Assembly (NCBI GenBank): GCA_965219925.1
Contig: OZ244795.1
Coordinates: 1 to 64,000, forward strand
Reading direction: 5' to 3'
From: Bin87 sp965219925
GTDB lineage: Bacteria > Chloroflexota > Dehalococcoidia > Lucifugimonadales > UBA3495
DNA length: 64,000 nucleotides
The translations under genes were made by a program, and so were the position numbers. Shown piece by piece: positions 51,871 through 61,055 of the stretch. Under the pieces are notes generated by a model. That model did not search any database. It saw nothing but the letters and a program-made list of their open reading frames with translations, and had not been told where the DNA came from. Within the stretch, counting starts at the first letter, position 1. Each line of letters begins with the position of its first letter.

Positions 51871-51909
51871 GTTTCGCCTCCGGAGGGTCAACGGAGCGTC
51901 ATGCTTCGC

Positions 51910-52905
51910 CTACAGGCCCAGCACGCGCTCCACGTTCTTCCACAGGATCGCTTCCTTCTCTTCGATGGTAAGGCTCGGCAGGCTCAAAACCCAGGACACC
52001 GGCCAATCCTGCGCCATATCGTAGGGCCAGTCAGTGCCGAACAATACCCGGTCCACGCCCACGGTGTCGATCAGGAAGCGCAGCGCTGACTCGGTGTAAA
52101 CGATGTTGTCGTAGTAAAAACGGGAGAGGTAGGCGGAGGGGCGCTCCAGGCTGCGCCGTTCTTCTTCGCTCAGCCCGCGCCAGCCTCTATCCATGCGGCC
52201 GGCTCCATAACAGGCGTACCCGCCTCCGTGGGACAGGCAAATTTTCAGGTCGGGGCAGGCGTCCATCACACCGCCGATCACCAGGGACGCGAAGGTCAAC
52301 GTCCGGTCCGCCAGGTTCCCGATTGTATTGGGAAGGTGGTAGCGACGGATGCGCGGGCTGACTACCGTGTCGCCGCCCTGGTGGAACAGAATCAGCGCGC
52401 CCAGCTGCTCCGCTGCTTGCCAGAAAGGGAGGAATTCCGGTTCGTCCAGCAATCTCCCATTCACATGGTCGTTGATGACGGCGCCCTTGAAACCCATCTG
52501 GACCATTACCCGATCCAGCTCTGCCACGGCGGCATCCACGTCCTGCATGGGTAGAGTCGCCAGGCCGGCGAAACGGTCTGGCCAGGATTTGGTCATTTGC
52601 CCGATTTCGTCGTTGGTGTCACGGGACGTAGCCACGGCCACCGCGGTGTCGAGGTGGTAGTTGTATAGTCCGGCGAACGGGGAAATCACGTGAACGTCCA
52701 CGCCCAGCGAGTCCATGTCTGCCAGACGCTGCTCCGGCGTCCAACTGGATTTGGGAGGGAGGTGGCCTCTCTCCGGTCCCGATACCAGCAGCTCGTGCCC
52801 GCGGCCGTCGCTTTCCCGCCGCAATCCGTGCCAGCTGCCGCCGTCCCTGGTGCCGCGCCAGAAGCATTGAGGAGTGATGTGGGCGTGGATGTCAATTGAT
52901 CGCAT
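51910..52905 (-). CDS. Amidohydrolase 2-family protein (ACMSD-like), paralogue
   Basis: 331 residues from the ATG at 52905 with GGAGATC upstream; an earlier start at 52932 is less likely. Same architecture as the next gene: DIHAHITPQCFW, the RLADMDSLGVDVHVISPF segment (paralogue: RLADMDASGTDLQVVSIHTP), ALILFHQGGD, CLSHGGGYACYGAGRMDRGW and VLFGTDWPYD. All metal and catalytic residues appear intact. It is 54 bp downstream of the LLM gene; LLM oxidation followed by hydrolysis or decarboxylation by this pair and GMC oxidation would be a coherent small pathway (inference). Confidence 0.88.
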   Translation of the reverse strand: MRSIDIHAHITPQCFWRGTRDGGSWHGLRRESDGRGHELLVSGPERGHLPPKSSWTPEQRLADMDSLGVDVHVISPFAGLYNYHLDTAVAVATSRDTNDEIGQMTKSWPDRFAGLATLPMQDVDAAVAELDRVMVQMGFKGAVINDHVNGRLLDEPEFLPFWQAAEQLGALILFHQGGDTVVSPRIRRYHLPNTIGNLADRTLTFASLVIGGVMDACPDLKICLSHGGGYACYGAGRMDRGWRGLSEEERRSLERPSAYLSRFYYDNIVYTESALRFLIDTVGVDRVLFGTDWPYDMAQDWPVSWVLSLPSLTIEEKEAILWKNVERVLGL

Positions 52906-52959
52906 GGCGGATCTCCAGTCTCGGCGGCCCAATCCCCTGAGCCAGACCGTCCGGTGTTG

Positions 52960-54024
52960 CTACCAGGACTTCAGCACCGGCAGCACCTCATCAGCGAAGA
53001 GCTTTAGGCCCCGCTCCGCGATGTGGTACGGCGTGCCGCCAAAGCGGAAAGCGACGTTCAACTCGAAATCACCCAGCAGCTCCCGGCGTTCTTCAAGCCC
53101 CCTGAGAATGCGGTCAGGGGTGCCCCAGCTGGCCGCCTTCATAAAGCCTTCCACCGCCCCTTCCAGGCCGGCGGAACGCGCAATCTCCGCCTTCTGCTGA
53201 TAGGCGTCGTAGCCCTTTACAGACCCGAAATGATCGCCGAGAAATTCGTAGTGGTAAAAATTGCTCTCGACAAATTTGCCCTGGTATTGACGCGCTTCTT
53301 CCTCGCACTGGGCAATGTCAGTTCCGCAGATGACGAATTCCGAGAGCATCAGGGCTGGCGGCTCCGAGCCGTGAAACTCACGGTGCAGGGCTCGGCCGCG
53401 TTCGATCCCCGGCATCCGCATTTCCCAGGGGCGATCGGCGAACATGATGATGTGCGCGCCCAGTTTGGAGGCGGAAAGAACCGATTCTTCGCTGGCGGCG
53501 ACCGCGTAGATGCGGCCGTCGAAGGAATGCTGCGGACGGGGCCGGATTTCCGTGCGAGCCTGTTTGTAGTAAGTCCCGTCGCCCTCGATGAACCCAGTCC
53601 TGAGGGCGTTGACTATCATGGGCGCCGCTTCGTCGAAACGTTCCCGCGACTCATCCATGCTAATGCCGAAGACCTCGAACTCGCGCCGGGCCAGCCCGCG
53701 CCCGAACCCCAGTCGCAACCGGCCATTGCTCAACAAGTCGAGGACGGCGGCATTTTCCGCCACTCGCAACGGGTCATGCCAGGGAAGGATGACGGCGGCT
53801 GTCCCCACGTCGATGTTCGGGTGCTTTGCCGCGATGTGGGTCATCAACTGGATATTGTCCGGCACGAAGGAATAATCGTTGAAATGATGTTCCGCAGACC
53901 AGAGGCAATCGAAGCCCGCATCGGCGGCGATTTCTGCGAGACGCAGCTCCTCCTCCCACATCTGGCCGTCCGAGCCATCTTCCCAGCCGTAACTCGAGAA
54001 GATCATCATCATTCCGACATCCAT
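52960..54024 (-). CDS. LLM-class flavin-dependent oxidoreductase
   Basis: 354 residues, ATG after CGGCAGGAG. Motifs: FDCLWSAEHHFNDYSFVPDN, NIDVGTAAVILPWHDPLRVA, RLRLGFGRGLARREFEVFG and the C-terminal KLFADEVLPVLKSW. The EHHF motif and length are typical of alkanal monooxygenase-like LLM proteins. First gene of the four-gene minus-strand set. Confidence 0.9.
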   Translation of the reverse strand: MDVGMMMIFSSYGWEDGSDGQMWEEELRLAEIAADAGFDCLWSAEHHFNDYSFVPDNIQLMTHIAAKHPNIDVGTAAVILPWHDPLRVAENAAVLDLLSNGRLRLGFGRGLARREFEVFGISMDESRERFDEAAPMIVNALRTGFIEGDGTYYKQARTEIRPRPQHSFDGRIYAVAASEESVLSASKLGAHIIMFADRPWEMRMPGIERGRALHREFHGSEPPALMLSEFVICGTDIAQCEEEARQYQGKFVESNFYHYEFLGDHFGSVKGYDAYQQKAEIARSAGLEGAVEGFMKAASWGTPDRILRGLEERRELLGDFELNVAFRFGGTPYHIAERGLKLFADEVLPVLKSW

Positions 54025-54301
54025 ATGTACACTCCTGCCGATTCGTGCGGGTTGTCTACCGCCGCTTGATACCAGATTCTAATCGTCCGGGCCGCGGCAG
54101 ACAAGACAGTTGCCTTCGGTTGTCATTGCGAGGAGCGCAGCGACGTGGCAATCCCGTTGAGCCTGAACACACGTCTACGAACCGCCGTTGCTACGGCGAC
54201 GAGATTGCCACGCTACGCTCGCAATGACATTGGGGAGCATTCGGCGTGACGCCGTTGCCGGGACCAGATGGCTGGGGCGCTGATGAATTGTTGGAGCTGG
54301 T
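54025..54301. repeat. Intergenic repeat next to the Fic gene
   Basis: 54118-54230 is a GTCATTGCGAGGAGCGCAGC ... GCTACGCTCGCAATGACAT inverted-repeat unit. At 54235-54262 lies one arm of a 28-bp direct repeat whose other copy is at 56062-56089, on the far side of the Fic gene. Confidence 0.65.
54235..54262. repeat. 28-bp direct repeat flanking the Fic gene, left copy
   Basis: Begins GAGCATTCGGCG and ends GACGCCGTTGCCGGG; it differs from 56062-56089 at one base only. The pair brackets 1.8 kb with the Fic gene, suggesting insertion of the segment or a recombination event. Confidence 0.75.
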
Positions 54302-55837
54302 TTATAGCGTGTCGGCCCAATCTCGCAGGGCGACGACCAGACAGGCGGTAAGCCAGGATCTGAACCGGATTGCCAGCTGGACCGGATCGTCGGCCCAGGT
54401 AACGGTGAAAGTACCTGCGGGCATGCACTTGATCTGCTGGTTGTCCGGCCCCTTTGTCGGCAGCTGTTCATCGGTAGGCGATGGGTCATCCGTCGCTCGG
54501 TACGTCCATTCCCCCAAGGCGGTTATCTCGGCGACTCCGGTCAGTTCGCGACCTATATGGTGAAATGAAAGCAGGAATCTAAGCCGGCTGATTTTCTCGA
54601 TGACGAGTGCTCTAACCCACCAGGCTTGTTCGTTGAAGTTGGGCCATTCGTTGGCCTGCCGGGCCATTTCCACGACCTGATCACGGTAGAAGTGACCGGT
54701 GAAGTCGAAGCTGCCGCCTCGCGTGACCCGGGGCAGGCCAAGATTGAAGGCACCGGTCCGCATCTCCTCGACGAAGCTGTGTAGCTCCTGCTGGATATGT
54801 TCCTGGGCGATCTCTGACAGGCGAGCCAGTACGTCGTCCACCTGGCGAAGTTGCTGCCGTTCCTTTTCCCGTCTGTCCTGGTCTCTGAGGACGATACCTC
54901 GGGCCAGGTCTCTCACCATATTGGTGCCTTCCGTTTCTCCCAGACCTCGGTGGATGCTGAGAACCTGTTTGATGGCGTTTATCTGCTTGATCCCAAAGAA
55001 GTGGACAAGGTATTCCAAATTGCCTTGGTCCGCTTGGCCGAGGCAATGTAAGTACGCATCTCGGTCGTCTCTGGTGACGACCGCGGGAAACAACCCGTGT
55101 TTGAGAAACAGATAGTTGGTTAGGGCCCTTACTACCCGTCCGTTGCCGTCCTGAAAGGGATGAATTTTGGAGAACTGGTGATGGAACCATGCGGCGACGA
55201 TGCCGACGTTGGTCTGCTCTTGTTCCTCCAATTCCAAGTAACCCAACAGTTCGTCAATCTGGCTGGCCACCTGCTCCGGCGGGCAGGTTTCTATAGTGGC
55301 TCCGTCGGCTCCCGGGATGGCATTGGGGTGGATTTTCCATTTGCCTCTCAGAGGCGTCGCCATCACCGTCTGGCCCAACGTATTTTGGGCGACCACCTCT
55401 TCCTGATTTCGGGTGATGATGTTATGCAGCTCGGTGACCATTAGCGTGGACATGGGCCGCTGTTCGCGAACAGCGAAATCAACCATGCCACTCGCTTCCT
55501 GGTGGTCCTCCAGAATCCGCAGCAATCGACCGGGTTCCAGGTCGGTGGCGGTGTGCTCGATAAGGTCACGCTCAAAGCCCTTATCGATCAGAGTCTTGGT
55601 AGTGCCCGGGTCCAGCGTATACAGCCCTTCCAGTATGCCGGTTTCGATGGCCCACTCACGTCTGAGTTGAGCATAGAACTCGTCGGGCGCGCTCCCGGAT
55701 TCTACGGCCATCCTGGTTTTCAGATCGGACCATGCTGTAGCCATTGATGCCAGCCCTGAGGCGTCGATGGCTCGATCTTCAACCGACAGGGGCTGTACCG
55801 GTGTCCAAGGGATTGTCAGGTGGTTTGCACTGCTCAC
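54302..55837 (-). CDS. Fic-domain protein (AMPylase-type)
   Basis: 511 residues, GTG start. The catalytic motif is HPFQDGNGRVVRAL (near 240), matching HPFxxGNGR with catalytic His and phosphate-binding Asn/Gly. The N-terminal segment TGILEG near 73 fits the inhibitory (S/T)xxxE(G/N) helix of class II Fic proteins, so activity is likely self-inhibited. The region after the Fic core contains a winged-helix-like and an unassigned C-terminal domain. Fic enzymes transfer AMP or other groups from nucleotides to protein hydroxyls. No antitoxin gene is adjacent. It is bracketed by 28-bp direct repeats and sits apart from the catabolic genes. Confidence 0.9.
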   Translation of the reverse strand: MSSANHLTIPWTPVQPLSVEDRAIDASGLASMATAWSDLKTRMAVESGSAPDEFYAQLRREWAIETGILEGLYTLDPGTTKTLIDKGFERDLIEHTATDLEPGRLLRILEDHQEASGMVDFAVREQRPMSTLMVTELHNIITRNQEEVVAQNTLGQTVMATPLRGKWKIHPNAIPGADGATIETCPPEQVASQIDELLGYLELEEQEQTNVGIVAAWFHHQFSKIHPFQDGNGRVVRALTNYLFLKHGLFPAVVTRDDRDAYLHCLGQADQGNLEYLVHFFGIKQINAIKQVLSIHRGLGETEGTNMVRDLARGIVLRDQDRREKERQQLRQVDDVLARLSEIAQEHIQQELHSFVEEMRTGAFNLGLPRVTRGGSFDFTGHFYRDQVVEMARQANEWPNFNEQAWWVRALVIEKISRLRFLLSFHHIGRELTGVAEITALGEWTYRATDDPSPTDEQLPTKGPDNQQIKCMPAGTFTVTWADDPVQLAIRFRSWLTACLVVALRDWADTL

Positions 55838-56095
55838 TGGATCGCTCGTGTTCGAGCACGGGGCCCTGGCGGTGTGTTCTCTGGTCGGTGTGCCATCGCT
55901 TATGCTCCATCATGGGGTTGGCGTCCGGTCTGAGAGGGGAGCAACTCGGTAATCGAGCTGGTTGGTATTCTATGGCGTTCCGCTGTCGGGTGCTTGGGCG
56001 CTGGTCGCAGCACTATGGTGCGTTGTCCTGCCTGACTTCGGTCTACCGTCCATTGCTCGGAGAGCATTCGGCGCGACGCCGTTGCCGGGGAACCG
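55838..56095. other. Gene-free stretch upstream of the Fic gene
   Basis: 258 bp containing the right copy of the 28-bp direct repeat (56062-56089), which directly follows the AKR stop. Otherwise no structure recognised; it must include the Fic promoter. Confidence 0.5.
56062..56089. repeat. 28-bp direct repeat flanking the Fic gene, right copy
   Basis: Same sequence as 54235-54262 with one mismatch (GCGCGACG for GCGTGACG). It lies 6 bp beyond the AKR stop codon, so the AKR 3' end may be the original location. Confidence 0.75.
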
Positions 56096-57067
56096 TTAGT
56101 CGCGGAAATCGTTTTCGTACAGATCGCGCAACCTTTCCAGGTGGTCAGGCGGAATGGGCGGCAGGTCCATGCAGCCGGCGATCTCTTCAGCCTCGGCCCG
56201 GTTTTTGACGCCCGGGACAGTGGTGTGGATATCCGGGTTCATGAGGCTGAAGACCATGGCGGCCTGCGACAGAGTCCTGATCGGGCCTTGCACCAAAAAC
56301 CCCAACTTGTGCGCGCTGGTCAGGCCCTTTTCCATCAGCGCGTCGTTGGGCCGCGGTGGCCGGTCGAGGGCGTCGGTGAGAGCCCCGGCGGCGTGGGACC
56401 GAATTCCGATAACGCCCATGTCCAGGCTCCTGGCCAGCGGGATGATCTGCCCGTTGTCGAACAGGTTGGCGCCCGGCGGTGGCGGTTCCTGGGCGGTCCG
56501 GTTGAGCAGGTTGTAGTAGGCCAGGACGGTATCGTACTCACCGCTTCCGAGAATATGCCTCATGGTGGGCACGTGGTGGTCCATTGCCGACAGCCCGATG
56601 AACCGGGTCTTGCCCGTTTGTTGAACGCCCCGGTAGGCTTCCAAAACCGGCCCCAACACGTCATTCCCCGAAAGAGAATCCAGGACCTCGCCGCGATGCT
56701 CGGTGAACCGGTTATGCACGTGCAGCACATCCACGGCGTCGCGCCGCAACCGGCGCAGGCTGGCATCGACCGAGCGGCGAACGGCGCCGTCGACATCGTC
56801 CATGTCGTCCGCCCGGAGCCGCACCTTGGTGGCAACTACCACCGACTCCGCACGGCCTTCCAGCGCCTTGCCCAGGGCTTCTTCGGCCTTCCCGTCGCCG
56901 TAGGACGGGGCCACGTCGAAGAAAGTGACTCCCAGTTCCAGCGCCCGATGGACGGCGGCGATGGCTTCCCGCTCGTTGGTGGGGGCCCAAACCTGTCCGA
57001 TGCCACCGCCGCCAAAGCCGGCTCTGGAAACGGTCAAGCCGGTGCGGCCGAGTTGCGTGTATTCCAT
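56096..57067 (-). CDS. Aldo/keto reductase
   Basis: 323 residues. N-terminal MEYTQLGRTGLTVSRAGFGG, catalytic tetrad elements FFDVAPSYGDGKAEEALG (Asp and Tyr), VVATKVRLR (Lys) and VLHVHNRF (His), and C-terminal TTVPGVKNRAEAEE of the cofactor site. The usual catalytic His is present within HVHN. NADPH-dependent carbonyl reduction is expected; substrate unknown. It starts 3 bp after the stop of the upstream VOC gene and is surely co-transcribed with it. Confidence 0.9.
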   Translation of the reverse strand: MEYTQLGRTGLTVSRAGFGGGGIGQVWAPTNEREAIAAVHRALELGVTFFDVAPSYGDGKAEEALGKALEGRAESVVVATKVRLRADDMDDVDGAVRRSVDASLRRLRRDAVDVLHVHNRFTEHRGEVLDSLSGNDVLGPVLEAYRGVQQTGKTRFIGLSAMDHHVPTMRHILGSGEYDTVLAYYNLLNRTAQEPPPPGANLFDNGQIIPLARSLDMGVIGIRSHAAGALTDALDRPPRPNDALMEKGLTSAHKLGFLVQGPIRTLSQAAMVFSLMNPDIHTTVPGVKNRAEAEEIAGCMDLPPIPPDHLERLRDLYENDFRD

Positions 57068-57070
57068 CTG

Positions 57071-57478
57071 CTAGCTGTGTTCTCCCTCGGCAAGTTGGAA
57101 GTAAATGCCGTGAGAGCTGCTGGTCTCGATGCTGGCCGTTTTGTAGCCGAAAGGACTGAAGGATGGCGCGTCGCCGCGCATCTCGTTGCCCCCAGCCTTC
57201 AGATCATTGAAAAGCCGGTCGATGTCGTCGACACCCCAGGCCACGTGCATGACTCCGGGCCCGGTGGCGCGCAACTGGGCTGCCATTGGCGTGTCGTCCC
57301 GAAGGGGCTGGAAGAAGTCGACCAGGGTATCTCCGATCTGGTAGAGGATCGACTTGAAGCCGCGCTCGGTGAATTCGTCGGCTCGGATGGGCGTGAGTGA
57401 GAAGTTGGATTCCAGGTACGCAGCCATGTCATCCACGTTTTCCACAACGTATGTTACGTGATGCACTTTGTTTAGCAC
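57071..57478 (-). CDS. VOC family protein, first gene of the AKR operon
   Basis: 135 residues from the GTG at 57478, preceded by GTGGAGGAAC; the frame is open further upstream but that part overlaps the divergent MetX-like gene. VOC motifs: LNKVHHVTYVVENVDDMAAY, LVDFFQPL with the metal Glu replaced by Asp/Gln context, GPGVMHVAWGVDDIDRLFND, and GIYFQLAEGE at the end. Resembles methylmalonyl-CoA epimerase-type VOC proteins in the HHVTYVVENVD start. Reaction unassigned. Confidence 0.83.
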   Translation of the reverse strand: MLNKVHHVTYVVENVDDMAAYLESNFSLTPIRADEFTERGFKSILYQIGDTLVDFFQPLRDDTPMAAQLRATGPGVMHVAWGVDDIDRLFNDLKAGGNEMRGDAPSFSPFGYKTASIETSSSHGIYFQLAEGEHS

Positions 57479-57556
57479 GATGTTCCTCCACGCTGTTAGA
57501 CTTGGTGAGAGCCTAGTGGTTTTGGCACAAGTATTCAACCCTATAGAGGCAATCGA

Positions 57557-58570
57557 ATGAGCGATCACCAGACCTACGAATTGGGCGATATTGACCTTCA
57601 GTGCGGACTGCGGTTGCGGGGCGCCCGGCTGGCTTACCAGACTTATGGGGAGCTGAACGCGCGCAAGGACAACGCCATCGTGTTCCCCACCTTCTTTGGT
57701 TCCCAACACCCGGCCAACGAGCCGATGATAGGACCGGGGATGGCGCTGGACCCGTCGCACTACTTCATTGTAGTACCCAACCTGTTCGGCAACGGACTGT
57801 CATCGTCGCCCAGCAATACGTCAACTCCCTACGACCGGGCCAGGTTCCCCAGAATCACCTACTACGACAACATCAAATGCCAGCATCGCCTGTTGACCGA
57901 GCAGTTCGGCGTGGAGCGCATCGCCCTGGTTTGCGGGTTCTCCATGGGCGCGCAACAGACATTCCATTGGGGAGCAATGTTTCCCGATATGGTGGAGAGG
58001 ATCGCCCCCTGGTGCGGGTCGGCGCGTACTTCCCGGCACAACTTTGTTTTCCTGGAAGGAGTCAAAGCCGCGCTGTGCGCCGACGATGCCTGGAACAACG
58101 GTTGGTACGACACGCCGCCGCGGAAGGGATTGCGGGCGATGGCGCGGGTGTACGCGGGCTGGGCCCCGTCACAGGCATTTTACCGCGAAAAGGTATTCCT
58201 GGATTTGGGATTCTCGTCCCTGGAGGACTACCTGATCACCGCCTGGGAAGGACGGTACTTGCAGCAGGACGCCAACGACATCCTGGCGATGGTTGCGACG
58301 TGGCAGGCCGGGGACATCAGCGACAACCCCATTTACCGGGGCGACTTCGAGGAGGCTTTGGGGTCGATAAAGGCGCGGGCATTCGTCATGCCGTCCCAGA
58401 CCGATCAGTATTTTCCGCCGGAGGACAACCGGATAGAGGTCGCCCTGATGCCCAACGTCGAGTTGCGCACCATCCCGACGATCTGGGGACACACCGGCGG
58501 GGGACCGGGGCGCAATCCCGCCGACACCGCGTTCATCGACAGCCAGCTGCGGGAACTTCTGGCGAGTTGA
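57557..58570 (+). CDS. Alpha/beta-hydrolase of the homoserine O-acetyltransferase (MetX) family
   Basis: 337 residues. N-terminal LAYQTYGELNARKDNAIVFP is MetX-like; the nucleophile is in CGFSMGAQQTFHWG (Ser near 133), the Asp in a VMPSQTDQYFPP segment, and the His in GHTGGGPG. All three triad members are in order. It is shorter than classical MetX (about 370) and lacks clear CoA-site signatures, so it may hydrolyse an ester rather than acylate homoserine. The methyltransferase begins 29 bp after it. Confidence 0.87.
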   Translation: MSDHQTYELGDIDLQCGLRLRGARLAYQTYGELNARKDNAIVFPTFFGSQHPANEPMIGPGMALDPSHYFIVVPNLFGNGLSSSPSNTSTPYDRARFPRITYYDNIKCQHRLLTEQFGVERIALVCGFSMGAQQTFHWGAMFPDMVERIAPWCGSARTSRHNFVFLEGVKAALCADDAWNNGWYDTPPRKGLRAMARVYAGWAPSQAFYREKVFLDLGFSSLEDYLITAWEGRYLQQDANDILAMVATWQAGDISDNPIYRGDFEEALGSIKARAFVMPSQTDQYFPPEDNRIEVALMPNVELRTIPTIWGHTGGGPGRNPADTAFIDSQLRELLAS

Positions 58571-58599
58571 TCCGGTTACTGGCGAAGTGAGCATCAGCA

Positions 58600-59376
58600 T
58601 TGGGTAAGCCGGATGAGTGGTGGGTCGATTTCTTCTCCGGATTGTGCCTGGACTTTGTCCGGTCGTCGCGGAGCGAGGAGCAGACACGGGCTGAGATGGG
58701 ATTCATCCAGGCCGCGCTGGGGTTGCCGGTGGGTTCGAGGGTGTTGGACGTACCTTGCGGTGGGGGCCGTCTGTCCCTGGAGTTGGCTTCCTGGGGTTAC
58801 CGGGTCACGGGCGTTGAGCGGAGCCCTGAGCTGCTGGGAACCGCCGCGCAGTCTGCCGCTTCGCGCGGTCTGACGGTGCAGTGGGAGCAGAGGGACATGA
58901 GGGACCTGCCGTGGGACGCGGAGTTCGACGGAGCCATCTGCTTTTGGAGCAGCTTTGGATATTTCGATGACGAGGGAAACGCCGAATTTCTGGCATCAGT
59001 TTCGAGGTCACTGAAGCCGGGCGCGCGTTTTGTTCTCGACACTCCGCTGTTTGAAACGCGGCTGTCGGAAATGCTGGACGAACCGCGGGTCTGGCAAGAG
59101 GTTGGTGACCTGTTGGCGCTGGAAGAACGTGGGTTCGACCACGAAACCAGCCGGGTCGAGTCGGCCTGGACGTTCATCCGGGATGGCAAGAAGGAAATCA
59201 GAGAGTTATCAATGCGGCTCTATACATACCGCGAGCTTGCCGCGATGCTCGAATGGGCAGGCTTCGGGGATTTCCAGGCGTACGGCAGTCTGGATTTGGA
59301 ATCCTTTGAACCCGGAGACCGCTGGCTTTACCTGGTTGCGACGAAGGTGGGGAACCCCGGGCAGCCTCGATATTAG
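58600..59376 (+). CDS. SAM-dependent methyltransferase
   Basis: 258 residues, start TTG at 58600 (an ATG at 58613 is out of frame). Motif I is VLDVPCGGGRLSLELA, followed by VTGVERSPEL for the acidic SAM contact, then FDGAICFWSSFGYFDDEGN, which is the typical motif II of Methyltransf_25 enzymes. Substrate unknown. Probably translated from the same transcript as the MetX-like gene. Confidence 0.85.
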   Translation: MGKPDEWWVDFFSGLCLDFVRSSRSEEQTRAEMGFIQAALGLPVGSRVLDVPCGGGRLSLELASWGYRVTGVERSPELLGTAAQSAASRGLTVQWEQRDMRDLPWDAEFDGAICFWSSFGYFDDEGNAEFLASVSRSLKPGARFVLDTPLFETRLSEMLDEPRVWQEVGDLLALEERGFDHETSRVESAWTFIRDGKKEIRELSMRLYTYRELAAMLEWAGFGDFQAYGSLDLESFEPGDRWLYLVATKVGNPGQPRY

Positions 59377-59412
59377 GTGGAGCGGGCCGTGCGAATTACC
59401 CGCCCGGCAGGG

Positions 59413-59567
59413 CAGGGCCTTTCGGTTTTACAAGAAATCCCCTCTCCCTTGATGGGAGAGGGTTAGGGTGAGGGTGAAGGTGTGAGATAGGGAACTATCC
59501 TGCGGCAGACTATACCCCTCACCCCAGCCCTCTCCCACAAGGGGAGAGGGAGAATCGAAAGACCCTG
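59413..59567. mobile_element. 155-bp CAGGG-type MITE with 10-bp duplication
   Basis: Starts CAGGGCCTTTCGGTTTTAC and ends ATCGAAAGACCCTG. Flanks CCCGGCAGGG (59403-59412) and CCCGGCGGGG (59568-59577) match at 9 of 10. Core CCCTCTCCCTTGATGGGAGA and GTGTGAGATAGGGAACTATC equal those of the element at 36111-36289, which is 24 bp longer because of an inserted CCCCGTACTTGATACGGGG. Confidence 0.88.
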
Positions 59568-59720
59568 CCCGGCGGGGTATTGGGGCTTGTCATTGCGACC
59601 CCGTACTTGATACGGGGGTGGCAACCTCGATGAGGTTGAACACACGTCGGCAAACGACCCTGCCACGGCGACGGGATTGCCACGTCGCTGCGCTCCTCGC
59701 AATGACAGATTAAAGCTGCG

Positions 59721-60971
59721 CTAACCGCCGGCAGACGTGGCGCTATTTTGGTTCCGCAATGGGATGACCATAACGATGACTGCGGTGATGAGGGTCAGGA
59801 TGCCCGCATAGTAGAACACGGCGCCGAAGCCTCCCCAATACTCGATAATCGCGGAGGCCAGGAAGGGCGAGCCGATGCCAATTACGCCGTTGATGCCAAA
59901 AAGCAGTCCGATGGCCGTGGCCTCAGTACCCTGTCCCACGTAGTCCAGGACCGAAGCCTGAATGATCTGGTGCAGAGCGAAGCTGAAGAGGCCGAGGCCG
60001 GCCAATATGGGTATCAGCAGCAGGCTGTCGCCCACACCAACCACCGCCATGGACAGCAATCCGGCAATGACAAACCCGGGCACCAGCACCACCTTCCGCC
60101 CCCATTTGTCGGACAGCCAGCCCAAAATCGGCGCCGACACTATACCCATGCCGGTGAGCAAAGCGTAATAAACGCCCGCTTCCAGGGCGCCCATTTCCAG
60201 GTCATTCCGCAGGTAGAAAGGAGTCCAGTTGAACAGGGCGCTGAGTCCGATTCCACGTAGCAACGCTGCCGAGATCAGGCCCATGACGATGGGGTTCTTC
60301 AGCAGCGAAAGTGCGCTGCCGAACTGCCCGGAAAGGCTGCTGCCTCCCCCGGAGGCGGTCTCCCTGCCCAGCCCGCGCAGCGACCACCACACGAACACGG
60401 CCATCAGCAATGCCAGTCCGCCGTAGATGAAATACACGTCCCGCCAGATGAGGAACCCGGTAGCCAACAGCGCACCTGCCAGCACCGGCCCGCTGACGTT
60501 GCCGATGTTGGAACCGAATCCGTGCATGGATATGGCGAAACCCCGACGTTCCGGGAATCGTTGGGAGATGGCCGCCGACGCCGGTAGATGCCATAAGGAT
60601 CCCGGGATGGACAGAAACAGGACAACTACGACCAGCAGCGCAAAGGTTGGAGCAACGCCCATAGCGGCGAAGGTGATGGCATGGACCAACATGCATGCCG
60701 TCAGGATTAATCCCCAGTAGGATTTCAGGTGGTCGATTATCGGGCCGCAGCCAAGGCTGGTTGCGCTAGAGCCGCCCTGTTTGACCGAGAGGAGGGCAGC
60801 GGTGCGAAAGCTGCCCAAACCCAACGCCGCCGCTATATCAGGTAGTAGCTGGGCGAAACCCTGGTCAAACATGTGGGACAGCCCGTGGCCCACCGAGAGG
60901 CTGGACAGGACAAATATCCGGTTATTCTTCATGCCGGAGGTTTCGGGCGCGACTGGCGTGGCTACTTGCAA
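59721..60971 (-). CDS. Major facilitator superfamily transporter
   Basis: 416 residues from the TTG at 60971, which follows CAGGAGTCCCC; an ATG at 60932 (MKNNRIF) is the alternative. Twelve hydrophobic segments are expected (examples: GLILTACMLVHAITFAAMGV, LLVVVVLFLSIPGSLWHLPA, LAGALLATGFLIWRDVYFIY, LSMAVVGVGDSLLLIPILAG). The MFS loop motif is seen as GWLSDKWGRK between TM8 and TM9. Inner-membrane solute importer or exporter, cargo unknown; probably an organic acid importer for neighbouring catabolic genes (inference). Confidence 0.9.
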   Translation of the reverse strand: MQVATPVAPETSGMKNNRIFVLSSLSVGHGLSHMFDQGFAQLLPDIAAALGLGSFRTAALLSVKQGGSSATSLGCGPIIDHLKSYWGLILTACMLVHAITFAAMGVAPTFALLVVVVLFLSIPGSLWHLPASAAISQRFPERRGFAISMHGFGSNIGNVSGPVLAGALLATGFLIWRDVYFIYGGLALLMAVFVWWSLRGLGRETASGGGSSLSGQFGSALSLLKNPIVMGLISAALLRGIGLSALFNWTPFYLRNDLEMGALEAGVYYALLTGMGIVSAPILGWLSDKWGRKVVLVPGFVIAGLLSMAVVGVGDSLLLIPILAGLGLFSFALHQIIQASVLDYVGQGTEATAIGLLFGINGVIGIGSPFLASAIIEYWGGFGAVFYYAGILTLITAVIVMVIPLRNQNSATSAGG

Positions 60972-61055
60972 GGGGACTCCTGAAAGCGGGGGAGGCGGTG
61001 GGGCGATTGTAACGGCGTGCCGGAGTACGGGCAAGGGTGGGCCGGCGGGCTTCAT

